Shown: in pieces, positions 10,857 through 23,610 of the stretch
Layout of the letters: each line of letters starts with the position of its first letter
Position numbering within the stretch: the stretch's first letter is position 1
Source: Ulota crispa
Taxonomy: Eukaryota > Streptophyta > Bryopsida > Orthotrichales > Orthotrichaceae
Assembly: GCA_963920765.1 (NCBI GenBank)
Contig: OY987249.1
Coordinates: 13,144,817-13,208,816 of the forward strand
Reading direction: 5' to 3'
Length of the DNA: 64,000 bases
The notes under the pieces: generated by a model
Told to the model about the DNA's origin: nothing
The model's database searches: none
The model's input: the letters and a program-made list of their open reading frames with translations, nothing else
Program-made: the position numbers and the translations under genes

Positions 10857-11490
10857 CAACCTTGGAAGCTGGTACTCTTAGGAGCACTCTTAGGAGCTAG
10901 TGAATAGTTGCATTGTTTTTATCTATTTTTTAACCTCCCAATACTTTCAATTGAAATTTATTGTCCTCATAAAGGAATGGAAATTCTTAGAAAACTAATT
11001 ATTTTATATTTTACCACCGTGGAAGAAATAAGAAATAAACTAAAAACTCATATTACATGCAATGTCTTTTTACACATAAAATATTGCTTGTTTAAATAGC
11101 ATTGCATGTCATTCTTTGATTAGCCAACATCTATGATATTAAACAAACAATACTACTTTCAATTAGGCAAATAAGAGTGCCTAATTTGCTATCATGTTAT
11201 CAAACTTTTAAACTTGTGTCTCAAAAGTTTGAAAAAATATGCACCTTGGATTGTGATAAAACTTTCTTTGTATGTAGTACAATTCTCCTCAAAATCAAGA
11301 GTGTAATTTTGAACAACTAATAAATCCAAATGTGTACCATATACAAACAAGTTCGTTTTTTTCCCATTCATCCAAAATGCTCTTGGTTTTTAGAATTTGT
11401 TTTCTAAGATTTGTAAAACATAGAATTTTTTTGCAAAACTTGTGTGGCTCCAACAACTCAAGATGTTTGTAGATTTAACTTATCCCTTAT
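10857..11490. other. Anonymous AT-rich sequence
   Basis: Contains a small head-to-tail duplication (CTCTTAGGAGC, about 10874-10899). The LINE's left target-site copy begins at its right edge. No gene is seen. Confidence 0.3.
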
Positions 11491-11824
11491 CATAATGGAG
11501 TTGGGGATATCCAATTGTTGATTTTTTTCCTTCGCTCCGCCCCGCCAGCCAACCCTAGCACGGCGCCGGAGTAGTTTCTAACATTGACGCCGTAGTGTAC
11601 TGTAGCTTGTTGATCGCTATATGTAGTCAAGTAGCGCATCTCATTGACCAAGGGGAGCGACACTTGAAAACAATTAGGGAGACGAGAGATAGATTTCAGA
11701 TAGAAATAGGGAAACACTAAGTTGAGTAATGCTGTTGATAGTGGATCAGCACCCACTAAGGTCCAAGGTGTAGCATCAAGGATCACCGAGAGCAACACTG
11801 CTGCCAATTGCACAAGACATCAGC

Positions 11825-13774
11825 ATGGGGGAACCTTTACAAAACACAAGCAAAGTGATCAAAACGAAGGAAAAACCTCCCTAGCCACGGAAGGATGATG
11901 ATAACATTGAGTTACTAACATCCAAGGAGATCGAAGGTGGCGCAAAGTCCTCACCAAACTCAACAAGAGCAGAACAAGCTCTAGATTTGAGAAAGGAAAG
12001 AGAAGAGCCGGCAGAGCACTTCATTGACCCCAAACAGCAATCGTTCATTGAAATCGCAAGGGAGTAACTGGAGGAACTACGCATAGAGCGAATCAGGAAG
12101 ACAAAGTGCCTGGTTCTAGGTAGGCTCTCAGGCCATTCTCTAGGTTATCCTAACCTCCTTAAATTCTTGCAAACGCATATTTCTGACTCCTTTCTCACAG
12201 TACAAATCCTAGCTAAGGGTTACTTTAGAATTGAGTTTCTAGATGCAAAGGGAGCCTCTTGCTGCATTACCAAAGCCCACATCAACTGGGGAGGACAAAC
12301 GATCAACTTCTTCCCTTAGAGAGATGGATTCAAATCAGATATCCCTTACTCTAAACATCCAGATCCCAAACCAGCCATCAAAGTCCAATTTCCCAACACA
12401 GTCCCCTCACTCACAAGAGAAGAATGGCTACGTCAATTTGGGGCGATAATCTCAATCGAAAGCAAACACACTGCCTCAAAAAGACCATTGTGATCAATTA
12501 TACATGTAGTTGCAAAAAACCTCAAGAAGCTTCTCGACTATCTCAAAATCTTGATACTGAAAGAAGGAGCCAAAGAACCCAAATTGCATGTGCAAAAAGT
12601 ACTATATGCAGGGTTACCCGGACAGTGTAACCGCTGTAGAAAACATGGACATAACACATCAAACTGCCCACTTGGGAAAAGGGATAAGTCATCAGAACAT
12701 GAAAAGGAGGACGGTGAGGGATTCACAAATGTCATCATAGGAAAGCACTCAAGGCCACCAAGAAAGCAAGGCCAACTTCCCAGACCAAGAGAGGCCCCAA
12801 TTTGATCTAAACCTTCCAAGGTGTAGAGTAGAATTTAGCAGAGGGAGGATAATCAATCATACCCCGAGCCCTCTAGAGGTATCAACCTAAACAAGGACTA
12901 CTCAGCTCAAATGCCGCCTCAAGATGACGTATCCACACCCATGAAACACAGACCGGTAGATCCCTCCTCTTCAGGAACAAGGATGGCCAGCACTACCACC
13001 TCTAATCCCACTCCCGCCCCCACCCCCATTAAAAGCAAATTATGGGAAGGGAAATAGGCGAGAGCATCTACACACTCACAGGAAGGATTTTGGCACTCCC
13101 TAAGCTCAAAGAAGGGAAAAAAATCCTTCAACATCCAAAATAATCCACCTGCCACTAAAGGATCAAAAGATCTAACGGTGTAGCCATTAGTATACAAAGA
13201 AATAGAAAAGGGAAGGATACTCCTCCTGGACACAAAAGGCGCAGCCCCTGGCCTTTCCAAGCCAGTCACAATTGACTTCACACCAGAAGAACAAGAACTA
13301 GGCACAATCACCAACAAAATACTAGCAGGGATTAGTAACCACTTGCAAGTCAATCTACAGAAGCCCCCAAGAACAAAATCCTGGGACACCCTCACCTGGT
13401 CTTCAATATGGGACGGAGATACAGAGGCCCAAGAATTGTCTATACTTGCGGTGATAAGAGCGGCCCTTGCAGCAAAAACCAAGAAAGGCACAACAGTGGC
13501 ATGGCAAGAGAGTCACAACCTCAAAAAACTAGCAGCGTGGTGTGGGAGAACAAAAGCCAATTGCCTTCTCCGAGAATGGACAGCTTTGAGTAGCACAGTA
13601 GAGCTGGATGCTAGATGGCAACCCATCATGAATGCCTCTCCAATCCAAGCACCAAAGAAAGTGAGAACACTAGGATCCTTCCCAAAGCTGCCAACCACTT
13701 CCATCAATGCAAGGACAATTGTTCCAGAGGGAGCGACCTCTGCTACTCAACCAGCAAATTCCACAGCAGATTGA
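11825..13774 (+). pseudogene. LINE ORF1 (nucleic-acid-binding protein), degraded
   Basis: One reading frame can be followed from ATG 11825 to TGA 13772-13774, 650 codons including stops. The region around 12104-12320 (VQILAKGYFRIEF...) resembles the DUF4283-like N-terminal domain common in plant LINE ORF1. A retroviral-type zinc knuckle, C-X2-C-X4-H-X4-C, lies at 12626-12667 and would bind RNA in the retrotransposition particle. The C-terminal part (13343-13771) is an uninterrupted 143-codon stretch without a known domain. In-frame stops include 11882, 12065, 12317, 12491 and 12803, with more between 12806 and 13200. Its stop codon overlaps the ORF2 start by one base. Role is assigned from family knowledge; the sequence itself shows the zinc knuckle and order. 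Confidence 0.85.
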
Positions 13775-16700
13775 TGGAACGCGGCCTTGAGATCTTTTCT
13801 ATGAACATCCGCGGATCAGGTGTCAAAAACAAGGGGGCTCAAAAACAAGTCCATTTGAGGAGAATGTTTGAAAGAATGATCCTCTTTCTACAAGTGATTT
13901 TACTACAAGAACACTGGCTGGATGAAGACAGATGCAAATACAAAAGCAGAAGCTTCCCCTTCAAGCGTGGGATAAAAATATGGAACTCGACAATCAAAGA
14001 TAGAGTGAGGTGGAGAGGAGGCACGGCCATCCTCATAGGCCCCTGCATTGTCCACCAGCTCACAGAGGAGGCTATCATTGTACTAGGGAGGGCCCAATAC
14101 ATCTTGCTGGCAATAGATACACCACCCTAGGGATTATCAATATATACGTCCTATGCTCCTCAAGCAAAAGAGCAAAGCTATGGGACGACATCATCATAGC
14201 AGACCTCAAAGGGGACATGTTTATCATGGCTGGAGATTTTAACATGACTAAATACCCAGAGGATTGCTTGGCCACCTTGAGATTATTTGGGAGCCTCAAC
14301 CAACAAGAACAAACCTGCTGGACAAGGCTACTAAACCATTATGGCCTAGTAGACACAACTTTGCAGGACAACATAAAGTTGGACTCTGCAAAAAGATTCA
14401 CTTGGGAGGATGGAAGACAAGGCGTAGCAAGGCGCGCATGCCGCATTGATTGAATCTATGCCTCACAAAAACTCTACGACTAGGGCGGAACATTCAACAT
14501 GCACCCGCACTCAAAACTATGAGACCAAGCCCCTATCACATTCTTGATCCTAGCGGGCAAGAAAACATTCTCACATAGATCTTGCATGAACGCAAGCATC
14601 CTCAAGAACCAGATAAATAATGAGGATTGAATTAGAAAAAGCCTAGAAATGTATTCAGATCGGAAGACACTAGTTATGGCTAGGCTGGGTAATGGAGGCA
14701 CAACAAAGAGCGATAAATGAGGCCAAACGTATCTCCAAGGATCGGAAAAACATCTCCTACCAGAAAGAAATGGAAGGATTGCGGAGGATTAAAGAATCCG
14801 AGGACTACTTACTCCACAACCCTGCAGATGGGTTAGCTGAACAAACCCTAAATGCAGTCAGAACAGAGCTCCATGAGTTCACCTTGGACCTACTAGAATG
14901 CAGAAACTACTCCGTAGCTGCAAAATAGAGCCGTAAAGGAGATTGCTGCAAGAAGGAACTTTTCAACATCGTAGGGGACTGGAGAATAGGATCGAACATC
15001 ACACAACTCAACATAGACGGCAGAATCTTAACAGAGCAAGCAGACAAGGTAGATGCCGTCACATAGTTCAGCAAAATGCTATACATTGCGGATATTGAGA
15101 CAGAAGCAATACTAGCGGTTAGGCTTGAGGTATTGTAGAGTGTACCAAATGTAATTACCAGGAGGCACAACGCCTTCCTAATAGACCCCTTGACCCAATC
15201 TGAATTCAAGGTTGCAATACACAATCTAGCATCAGGGAGAGCACTAGGCACTCACGGTATTCCCGCAGAACACTTTAAATGCTGCACAGAAATAGCACAA
15301 CAAGAACTCTTCCTACTAGTCATAGAGGTTATTAACTCAAGGGAGCTAGGGCAAGATCTCAGCCAAGGAATCATAGTGCTCATCTCCAAAGGAAGAGACA
15401 CAACATCAATTTCAAATTACAGGCCAATAACCTTACTCGGGTCTTATTACAAGATCATCACAAAAATCTTAGCCAAGAGATTACAAAACATTCTACTGGA
15501 TATCATTCGGCCAAACCAAATATGCTATGTCCATGGGAGCACAGAGTAGACAATATATTCATGGCCCAAGCATCAATGTATTGGACAGAACAATCACAAC
15601 TAGACTTGGTCCTACTTCTCCTAGATTTTGGAAAGGCATTCAATAAAATCAGCTAGCAATTTATGGAAGAGGCATTGAAGGCGCAAGGCTTTTCGCCCAA
15701 CTTCATCAGAAGTGTGAAATTGCTATACAAACATGCCACATTTACAGTGTATGTCAATGGGGAGATAGGAGCAACCTTTAACCTCAGCCGTTCAGTCAGA
15801 CAAGGGTGCCCCCTGGCACCCTTCCACTTCATAGTTGTACTTGACTCACTAGGTTACTTGCTCACAAATGACAAGTACGAGATAAAAGGCTTCAGTCTCC
15901 CAGGAGGCAAAACAGTAACAGACGCGTCATACGCGGATGATACGGCCCTCTACTTGTAGGGTACTCTGGAGAACCTGAACAATGCGTTCAAAGTGTTAGA
16001 ATTATATTGCACCGCCTCATGCTTGAAAGTGAACTGGGAAAAGACATATGCCATATGGACGTCCCCCAACCCAAAACATTTGACTAGGGTGGACAAATTG
16101 GCTTATAGTGGGTCAAAGAGGGAAAATGAGTACGCTACCTTGGACCGCTAGTGGGATTCCACTTGCCTAATGGAGCCAATACTGAACCGCTTATGAACAC
16201 ACTCAAGAGCAATCTACAAAGATGGGCTGCAAAACAACTATCCATGGCAAGAAGAATTTTGATCAACAATCAAGTATTACTAGCGACATGCTGGTACATA
16301 GCAACTTGCTGTGGTCTAAACTCCCAAACTTGTGCATAGAATAGAGCCCTCATTCAAACATTCATATGGGCAAGAAAACATGAGGGCAAAAGAGTAGCCA
16401 AAGTGAAATGGATTTTGGCCATTAGGCCACTTGCAGATGAAGGAATCAAAATTATTGATTCCTTCCTTCAAATACAGGCCCTCTTATCCAAGCTAGTGAT
16501 TTGAGGCCTTGTCCCAGGATAGGAACCCTAGAAAACACTAATTAGGGACAAGATCCAAGTTTGTTGGCCAATGGGAAATGCCAAATGGCACAACTTCCCG
16601 TATTGGCTATTTTTCGGCAAAGGTGTCCGCAAAGACAACCCATGGTTGCCATTAATTACATCGAGCTTCAAACCCTTTACAGCTCTAAAGTCGCATCTCA

Positions 16701-18082
16701 CCCGAAATGAACCGACCACTAAGGAGCAAATTTTAGGACAGCAACTATTCGGGAACCCGTTCATACTAGAAGCACCAGGGATGCCCGTAGGATTCGGAAT
16801 AGATTCAAGATTTCACCTTTGGGCAAAAGCAAGCCTACAAAAGGTAGCAAACTTCTGGAGCAACAACCATGATGATTGGCTCTCCTTACAAGAGATCCAA
16901 AACAATTGCCCCCTATGCATCGTGGCGACTAGACTAGGCCCAGATTGAAGAAGGAAAGCCATCAACCATATCCCTTGGGAACCTTGAAGACGAGAAGCTC
17001 TCTGGAGGAAAGGAAACTAGACCTCCTGTGAAGAAGAAGGAAGCTTCTATTTCATTGAAGACCCAGATTCCAAAGGTGAAGCAGCCAAGAGGTTCGGCCG
17101 TTAGAACAACACCGGCATGCTAGCAAAATACAATCAACTACAGGGGCTCCCGACAGCAGCTCTTGAACTAGCGCGATTTGTGCTCTAGGAAGCCTTCCAC
17201 AAATCCTTCACAACGTGCAACCCCCAGAACAAGCCACAAAGATGAGACAAAATCTGGGCCTTTCCAGAGGCGACAGTGCAAAAGCTTGCTTGGGATCCAG
17301 CAAAATGGGAATAAGCAAAAGTTGGAACCATCAAACTAGCGCCTTTTTTCTAATACATTGTGAAATGTGGCTATAAATGCAGGCTACAAGACGCGGGAGA
17401 GCCAGCACCAAGTGAACAAATCATGAGAACTCTAGGAAACTCATCGACCCATACCAAATCCTTACACTCCTTCATATGGCACTCCTCACGGCCAAGGAAG
17501 GAAGCCACCTTCCTCTGGCTACTACTCAACAAAGGAGTAACGACAGGCGAAAGAGTAAGATGAGCGCCAGGCCAAGTGGATACCTCATGCTCTCATTGTA
17601 GTCACCTAATGGAAAGCGAGCGATACATCTTTTGGGAATGCCCTCTAGTGACAGAGATTTGGCAAAGAATAAACCAGATCGCAAGCAGGAGCAATGGTCC
17701 CTTAGCTTTCTCATTTGAGGACATCCTTCTAGGCAAATTTTAGGTATGTAGTAGTGGCCCAGAAGCAAAATATGTCTTTCACTTCCTGCCTTGGGATTTA
17801 TTTAGGTCTAGCCTTGTGTGGCAACTATGGACAGCCAAATGTGGCAAACGATTTTCTCAGCAAACCCCATGTGGTGAGCAGATTTTCTCAGCTGCCTGGA
17901 CGAGCACCCTTCACGCAGGGGTAGCTATTTGCATAACAATGCATGAAACAGTAAAGAACAAGGATAAGATAGCAGCCCTAGAATCTTTATTCCATGGGGA
18001 ACGGTCCCCCCATTTTTGTTCAACGGGAAGAGGAGTATACCACTATACCCTTCCCCCATATTTCACCAATTTTACATATTAA
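13774..18082 (+). pseudogene. LINE ORF2 (endonuclease-reverse transcriptase), degraded
   Basis: ORF2 starts at ATG 13774-13776, overlapping the ORF1 stop as TGATG. N-terminal APE-type endonuclease: MNIRGSG near the start, LLQEHW with the metal-binding Glu at 13900-13917, and GDFN at 14232-14243. Reverse transcriptase: SNYRPITLL block about 15415-15450, the first catalytic Asp in LLLLDFGKAF near 15620, RQGCPL near 15800, and the YADD catalytic box at 15930-15941. A C-terminal zf-RVT region with Cys-X2-Cys and ECP motifs lies at about 17588-17665. The last open segment ends at 18082. Coding is split over all three frames (shifts near 14115, around 14455-14690, near 15535 and 15960-16150) with many stops, including 14451, 15654, 15957 and 17561. 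Nicks target DNA and copies the element RNA in intact relatives; this copy cannot. Confidence 0.9.
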
Positions 18083-18155
18083 TGAAACCGCCTATGGCGG
18101 GTCCGGGGACACAACCCCACCAAGCCCAAAAAGGCATTAAACATGATGGAGTTGG

Positions 18156-19565
18156 TCTACATGTTCTATCCATTTTCCCTTTTGAACAAACAAAGAACAA
18201 GAACCACCAAGGCAAAATTCATGCTACCAAAGTTAACAATCCTCACTTGGTTGGAGACTTTTGTTTGGAACTAATTTAGTTATATTAGAGCTATCCAAAA
18301 AGTACCCAAAACAAGGGGTCTATAACCTATATTTCACAAAAAGAAAAAAGCAAACAGTTTCTCAAAATCAACATTAAAAAAAAAAAAAAAAATATGGGAC
18401 CAAACCAAATTCAAATTACTTTAAAATGAGGTGATGAGTTGAGTTTGATCTTAAATTTGCAAGTATCAAATTAGTGGGTTGACATCCTTTTATGGCTGGA
18501 TGTACTCTTGACACCCCTTTTCACCGTAGTTAAAAAATTTGCACTTATTTTTTAGATATATTACAATAAACAAAATAAAAGATGATAGTGGGTTTGATGT
18601 AAAGTTTAAATTTCGGGATAACTCTAATACATTATTGAAGTAGTTTCCAATATCATTATAACTTTCAAATGACAACAATACAAGAGATCATATATGATAG
18701 TAAAATGTACAGTTTTTATAACCAAACTTTTTAACTATTTTCTTAGCAAAGCTTATGAATGGTTTTGACAATTATGCACTGATAATTTTCAATCTGGATA
18801 CGGGGTTATTTAAAAACATCACTCATATAAATAGAATATTTATTTACAGATACCCTGAGCAAGTAACGAGGGTTGTGCGGGTGCCAGACTTCAGAGAGTA
18901 TAATGAATGAATGATAACCGGATTTGGAATAACTATTTATAATAAGCATATTGATGATTAGACCATCCATTATCTGATTTAAAGTTCAAGGAGACCCCGA
19001 CTTAGAAGAACACCTAAAATGATCCTCTCGAGCTAATTTTGATTAGAGATCAATTTAAAAGATTTGGGTACTGTACAGTACTACCGTAGTAGAAAGAGAT
19101 GAAACCGCACTTAAAAATACAGTAGGGCATCCAGTAGTTGGATGAAAAATATTAGTAAAAGCCATGAGATTCTTAAAATTGGGTGAAAAGGGATGTAATC
19201 GCTAAAGAAAGATTGAGATTGCTACTGTTTTGGATGGAAATTATTGATAATTGCTGACTTTTTTGGATGTACGCACATTCGTAAAGCACTGTATCCATAT
19301 TTTCTTTATTCGCATGCATTCGAGGGTACGTGTCACTCGTCGAACTCCGGAAAACAAATGTACATAAATTCCCGGATCTTCTCAAAGTTGTGGATCTGCT
19401 TGTAAGTTTATAATCTAGGGCCCTATATTCTATCATAAAATAGTAGCAAAGAACCCTCAATTTTCTTGCTTCAAACTTGCGTGACTAAATTGTGAAAGTG
19501 GTTGCAAGCTATTTCAATGTTTAAATTTTTTTAGTATCTCATGAAGGCCTTTTTGCTTACTTTTT
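18156..19565. other. Anonymous AT-rich sequence
   Basis: Holds an A-run at about 18376-18392. No gene, RNA or repeat structure could be supported; the 62- and 95-codon frames here have no recognisable domain. Confidence 0.3.
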
Positions 19566-19996
19566 GGGGAAATTACAAATAGGGACATGAAAATGTAAAA
19601 TATTACAGATAGGGGCGTAATTTCAAAATAATTACAAATAAGGGCACAATTTCAAAAATAGATGTAAATTTTGTTTATTTTTTTTGGTTTGGATATTGGT
19701 TGATTTAGACACATCACGTTAAAATTTAGCTAATTTTGAAAAAATTTAAGGGTCTCTCCAAATTGAATCTAAATAAATATTTTTTAGTAAAGTGGATGGC
19801 TATTTTGGAAACTTTTAATTTATTTGGAAGTTAGCTAACATTTAATGTAATGTACCTAAATCAACCAATGTCAAAACTAAAAGAATTTACAAAAAATTAT
19901 TATTTTTTGAAATAGTGCCCCTATTTGTAATAATTTTGAAACTACACCCCTATCTGTAATATTTTACATTTTCATGGCCCTATTTGTAATTTCCCC
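19566..19996. mobile_element. Foldback MITE, GGGGAAATTACAAATAGGG ends
   Basis: Arms of about 100 bp or more (GGGGAAATTACAAATAGGG... and its inverse AATTTCCCC) enclose a short AT-rich centre; total 431 bp. The flanks TACTTTTT (left) and TATTTTTT (right) could be an 8-9 bp target duplication with one or two mismatches, which would fit a hAT or Mutator-derived MITE, but the homopolymer context makes this weak. Confidence 0.7.
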
Positions 19997-21392
19997 TATT
20001 TTTTTGGTTTAACAAAAAAAGTTTTAGAAAATTTTGTGTCTTTTTACTAGCTTTTTAATGCAATAATTTATGCTTTATTTGATGAAGTGGTAACAGAGTT
20101 ATGAAATGAATTGTATTTTATATCTGGACATGGTTAATTTTAAGCAACTAGATATTCTTATTGTTATTTTCTCTAAGTAGTGTTTAAAATCCAACTGTAA
20201 GATTCTTTATTTAAGTCATCACATAATTTCACATTAAAATTTAGGAGTAATTAACTGTACTAATAGTAAGATACATGTGCTTGAAATGTGGAAGAGTGTA
20301 TCTTTGTGGGTTTTAAAACTTGTATATACCCTTTTCACAAAAAACATAATGAACATATATGTGTCTACAAACTTGTGCAAGTTGAAGATGTGCTCTAAAG
20401 TTTTGTTGATAATTTGATAGAAAGACCAACAACAAAAAAATCCAAGCATGGAAAGTTTTATTTGTTGTCAAATGTGGAAGATGAAGTAGTCAGGACTGAA
20501 TTGGATAAAAAAAATTGGCTATTGCTACGAATGTTATGCAATTTAACTAGTAATTAAGTTAAATTCAGCATGCATCCAAAATACATTTTCAACTTTAGTA
20601 TGAATAAAATTGACATTATAATTTCTTGCCATATTATCTATCAACTCAAAATTCAAGCTTTGAACTTTATGGGGTAGAAAATATTGCAATAACATCATCT
20701 TTAATTATTATATATAGTGTTTCATTTTCTAGTTGAATTAAATCTTCCTAAAGGAAGGAAAACAACTAGAACATCATGGGATAGGGATTACATGGGCTAA
20801 AATTAAAGTGGCATAGTATTTTATCAAAGGTGAAAAACTTGACAAATATGCAATGAATGAAGAAGAAGGTGGTACTTCTAAAAGAAGTGAACTCTTAAGA
20901 AATCAAAGAAAGACTAATGAAGGGTTGAACAACAAATTTTTTATCATATTGCCAATCAAAACAAAACATGTCTTCTTTATTGTCTTGACTATGTTTTCTA
21001 GTATTGAATAAAATGATGCCTAGATTACATTACTAAACAATGTTGAAGTGGGAAATGTCTCAAATTGCAAAAGATCAAGCATCTGGATCAACCTTGCTAC
21101 AAAAATAAATAAAAACTACAAATGATGGGACCCTTTGGTGACAAATCAATTTTTTTTAATGCTATTTAGAAAGGTGTCAAAGCACACAGAATGTTTACAT
21201 AGTTTAGACTTCTACAATCAATGATGTGTTTTTACCTTTCAATAAAATCCTATTATCCCTTGGACATATAGAGATTGATCCTAAGAAAAAAATATAATAA
21301 AGGAATATTATTCTACACAAATATCATTATTTTTAAGACTTTCAACAATTAAACAAATTTTTGTTTTGTTTATCAAGAAATCATTATAAATG
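19997..21392. other. Anonymous AT-rich sequence
   Basis: No gene or repeat structure was recognised. Confidence 0.3.
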
Positions 21393-21473
21393 TTTACATA
21401 CATATGTATGTGTGTGCTCATGTGCTCATATATACATACACATATACATGCATACATACATACCTACATACAA

Positions 21474-21547
<74 letters not shown>
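21393..21547. repeat. CATA-rich tract followed by (TA)n microsatellite
   Basis: An imperfect ACATACATA/TATACATA tract leads into an uninterrupted TA run of 73 bases (21475-21547, about 36 units). The YIYIYI and IYIYIY frames spanning it are artefacts. The exact length is likely polymorphic and error-prone in sequencing. Confidence 0.95.
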
Positions 21548-21552
<5 letters not shown>

Positions 21553-22607
21553 CTATCCCTATAATCAAATGCACACTTTTCTCTTTGTATCTCATGTTTG
21601 TGTGTGTTGGTTTGATGATTAGTAATTGGCAAAGGGCCACTTGAGGGGCAAAGTGAAAGGGTTGAAATTCAATTTAAAGGGTGACTAAATCCAAATTTGA
21701 GGGGTGGCTAGGGAGACCAAAAGTTTTATTTCTATTTGAATCAACTCATTTTCCTATGCAAAATGGGGTCACAAACCTATTTAGCTTTGCTAAATGGGAC
21801 AATCCCTCTTTAATAAATTTCTGCCCTCTTTATTCTTCAAACAAGTTTAATTCCATTTTAACCTTTTCTTCCAACAACCTCACTTGATCCCAAAACTTAA
21901 ACCACACCATTATTTGTTTAGCTTTGCTAAATGGAGCAACAAACTTACAGTCGAATTAAAAGAACCAATGTTCACATCATTTTATGTTGAAATCCTTATG
22001 ACCCTAGTTAGTCACACTAATGATGGTGTTTTTAATACATTTTTGATATTTTATGTATTCAAATTGAATTTTTAATTATCTTATAAATTTATGAATTAAA
22101 CTTTCAAAGAAATCATCTCCAGAATTTGATAAACTAATTAAATGGCAACAAACGAACTCCTCCTTCGATGTTAATTTCTTGAGATGAAATCATTTATTTC
22201 ACCATGCATGGTTTCCATGCATGATTACTTGAAACAGTCCAGTTCATTTGTGAAATTTTGGAATTCATTCATGATATAATGCAACATGCTTCATAGTCTT
22301 GTGTGTCACAACTTGCAACCTTGATTTCACCAGAATCATTTACCATAACTGATATTATTGCAAGCTACATAGCATGAATATTAATAATTTGCTATAACAT
22401 GTTTTGAATCATGTAGATATGAGCTTGATGGATGACAATGCTTTATCATTATGTAATACTTGAAATTATTAATAGTAACAAATCTTTGTTTGTATACCCA
22501 AAGAAAGTGAACGTCAACAAATTGGCTAAGTAGTTAAATTCTGTGATGTTTGCATCAAAACGTTCAATTTATAACGAAATTTATTTATACTATTTGTTGA
22601 AATATGT
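21548..22607. other. Anonymous sequence with an 18-bp direct repeat
   Basis: TTTAGCTTTGCTAAATGG occurs at 21780-21797 and again at 21917-21934. The motif is itself palindromic (AGCTTTGCT core). No gene is seen. Confidence 0.45.
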
Positions 22608-22611
22608 TTAA

Positions 22612-23237
22612 CCCTTTATGCCAAGGCATCCAATTTGGATGTTACAAAATTTTGAAGATGAATAAGACCTTATCAAATCACTATTTTTGATTCTTTATGT
22701 ATTTATACAAGTTGGGTTTACATTGTCCAAATTTGATTTTGAAAATTAATGTTGATGATTTTTAACCCAAAAATTTGTACAAGAGCGTCCACTTCAATCT
22801 TGAGTTTTTTACTATTGGAAAATCTTGAAAATGAGCCTCAAATACATTACAGCTTGGATAAAAATCCTCATTAGAAATTTATTTGTAAAATATAGGAGTA
22901 TACTTTGAAAACCATTATTTGATTAAGGTTAGACATGTAGTGAACTTAAACCTCATATTTTTTTGGTGATCAAATTTTTAGATTTGACATATGAATTGAG
23001 GATCAAAAGATTAAGTCACATTTGTAGTCTTAACACCCTCACCTTCAAAAACTATAATCTTTCAAACTATAAGTGATGATATTGTGTTTTCTTTTTTCCA
23101 TGCAATCTATAACCTTTGTAGTTTAAATATTTATAATTACGATTAATAGAACTTGACAAACTTATGAAAAGGCTGTTTGGTTGTTCGATTTTCATGGAAA
23201 TTCCAAGAAACTCAAAAAGGCCTTGGGCATTTAGGGA
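22612..23237. mobile_element. TTAA element copy k (CCCTTTATGCC ends)
   Basis: TTAA at 22608-22611 and 23238-23241 flank ends CCCTTTATGCCAAGGCATCC and inverse TCCCTAAATGCCCAAGGCC. It belongs to the same TTAA/CCC class as the CCCCTAAAGGACC elements but has a distinct subterminal sequence. 626 bp, non-coding. Confidence 0.65.
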
Positions 23238-23335
23238 TTAAAAGGTCCTACAATTGTGATAGTAAACTGACACTTTTGTTCTAAAAAAATCATCATTCCA
23301 AGTTTTTAATTTCAAAGTTGTTTTACAAGAAAAGC

Positions 23336-23610
23336 CATATTTGTTAAATTGGGAAAACGTAATTCCCAAATTGAACTTCCCCTTAAACCCAAAAAATTAC
23401 CTTAAACCAAATTCGAAAATATCAAATTCAGTTTGAGCCATTAAGATTTTTTACCTTGCAAATTCCTCCTCTCAAGTGAGGGTACATATACCCAAAAAAA
23501 CGTTGCTTAAATCTAGCGTTGGGTTTAGGGTGATCACCTTAAACCTTTAAAAATCCCAAATTTGAACATAGTTCCCAAATTAAAGAATATTTTGTCTTAC
23601 ACAAAAAGCC
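23336..23610 (+). repeat. Internal fragment of a CCCCTAAAGGACC-type TTAA element
   Basis: Matches the interior of copy a (about 6820-7060), including CTTAAACCAAATTC, a CTCCTCTCAAGTGAGGG stretch and a paired GGTGATCACCTTAAACC segment. Ends are missing, so this is a truncated relic. A degenerate left-end-like stretch also appears near 23881. Confidence 0.6.

Larger units (their letters stand above)
11505..18141 (+). mobile_element. LINE (non-LTR retrotransposon), full-length, inactive
   Basis: This 6.6-kb unit is more GC-rich than its surroundings, and its junctions are sharp: CATAATGGAGTTGG at 11491-11504 and CATGATGGAGTTGG at 18142-18155 form a 14-bp target-site duplication with one mismatch, as expected for target-primed reverse transcription. 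It contains in order: 5' leader, ORF1 with a zinc knuckle, ORF2 with endonuclease, reverse transcriptase and zf-RVT, and a short 3' tail ending GGCATTAAA rather than a long poly(A). The architecture matches plant L1-type LINEs; no RNase H domain was recognised. Both ORFs carry many stops and frameshifts, so the copy is dead, but the target duplication being nearly intact argues against extreme age. Confidence 0.9.

Noticed and set aside
11490..12084. Minus-strand frames of 107 and 67 codons at the LINE 5' end
   Set aside because: Overlap the leader and start of ORF1; no domain, low-complexity Ser run.
12538..13491. Minus-strand frames of 93 and 190 codons in the LINE
   Set aside because: Shadows of ORF1, which has a zinc knuckle and continuous frame on the plus strand.
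21361..21644. IYIYIY/YIYIYI frames on both strands
   Set aside because: Translation of the (TA)n microsatellite.
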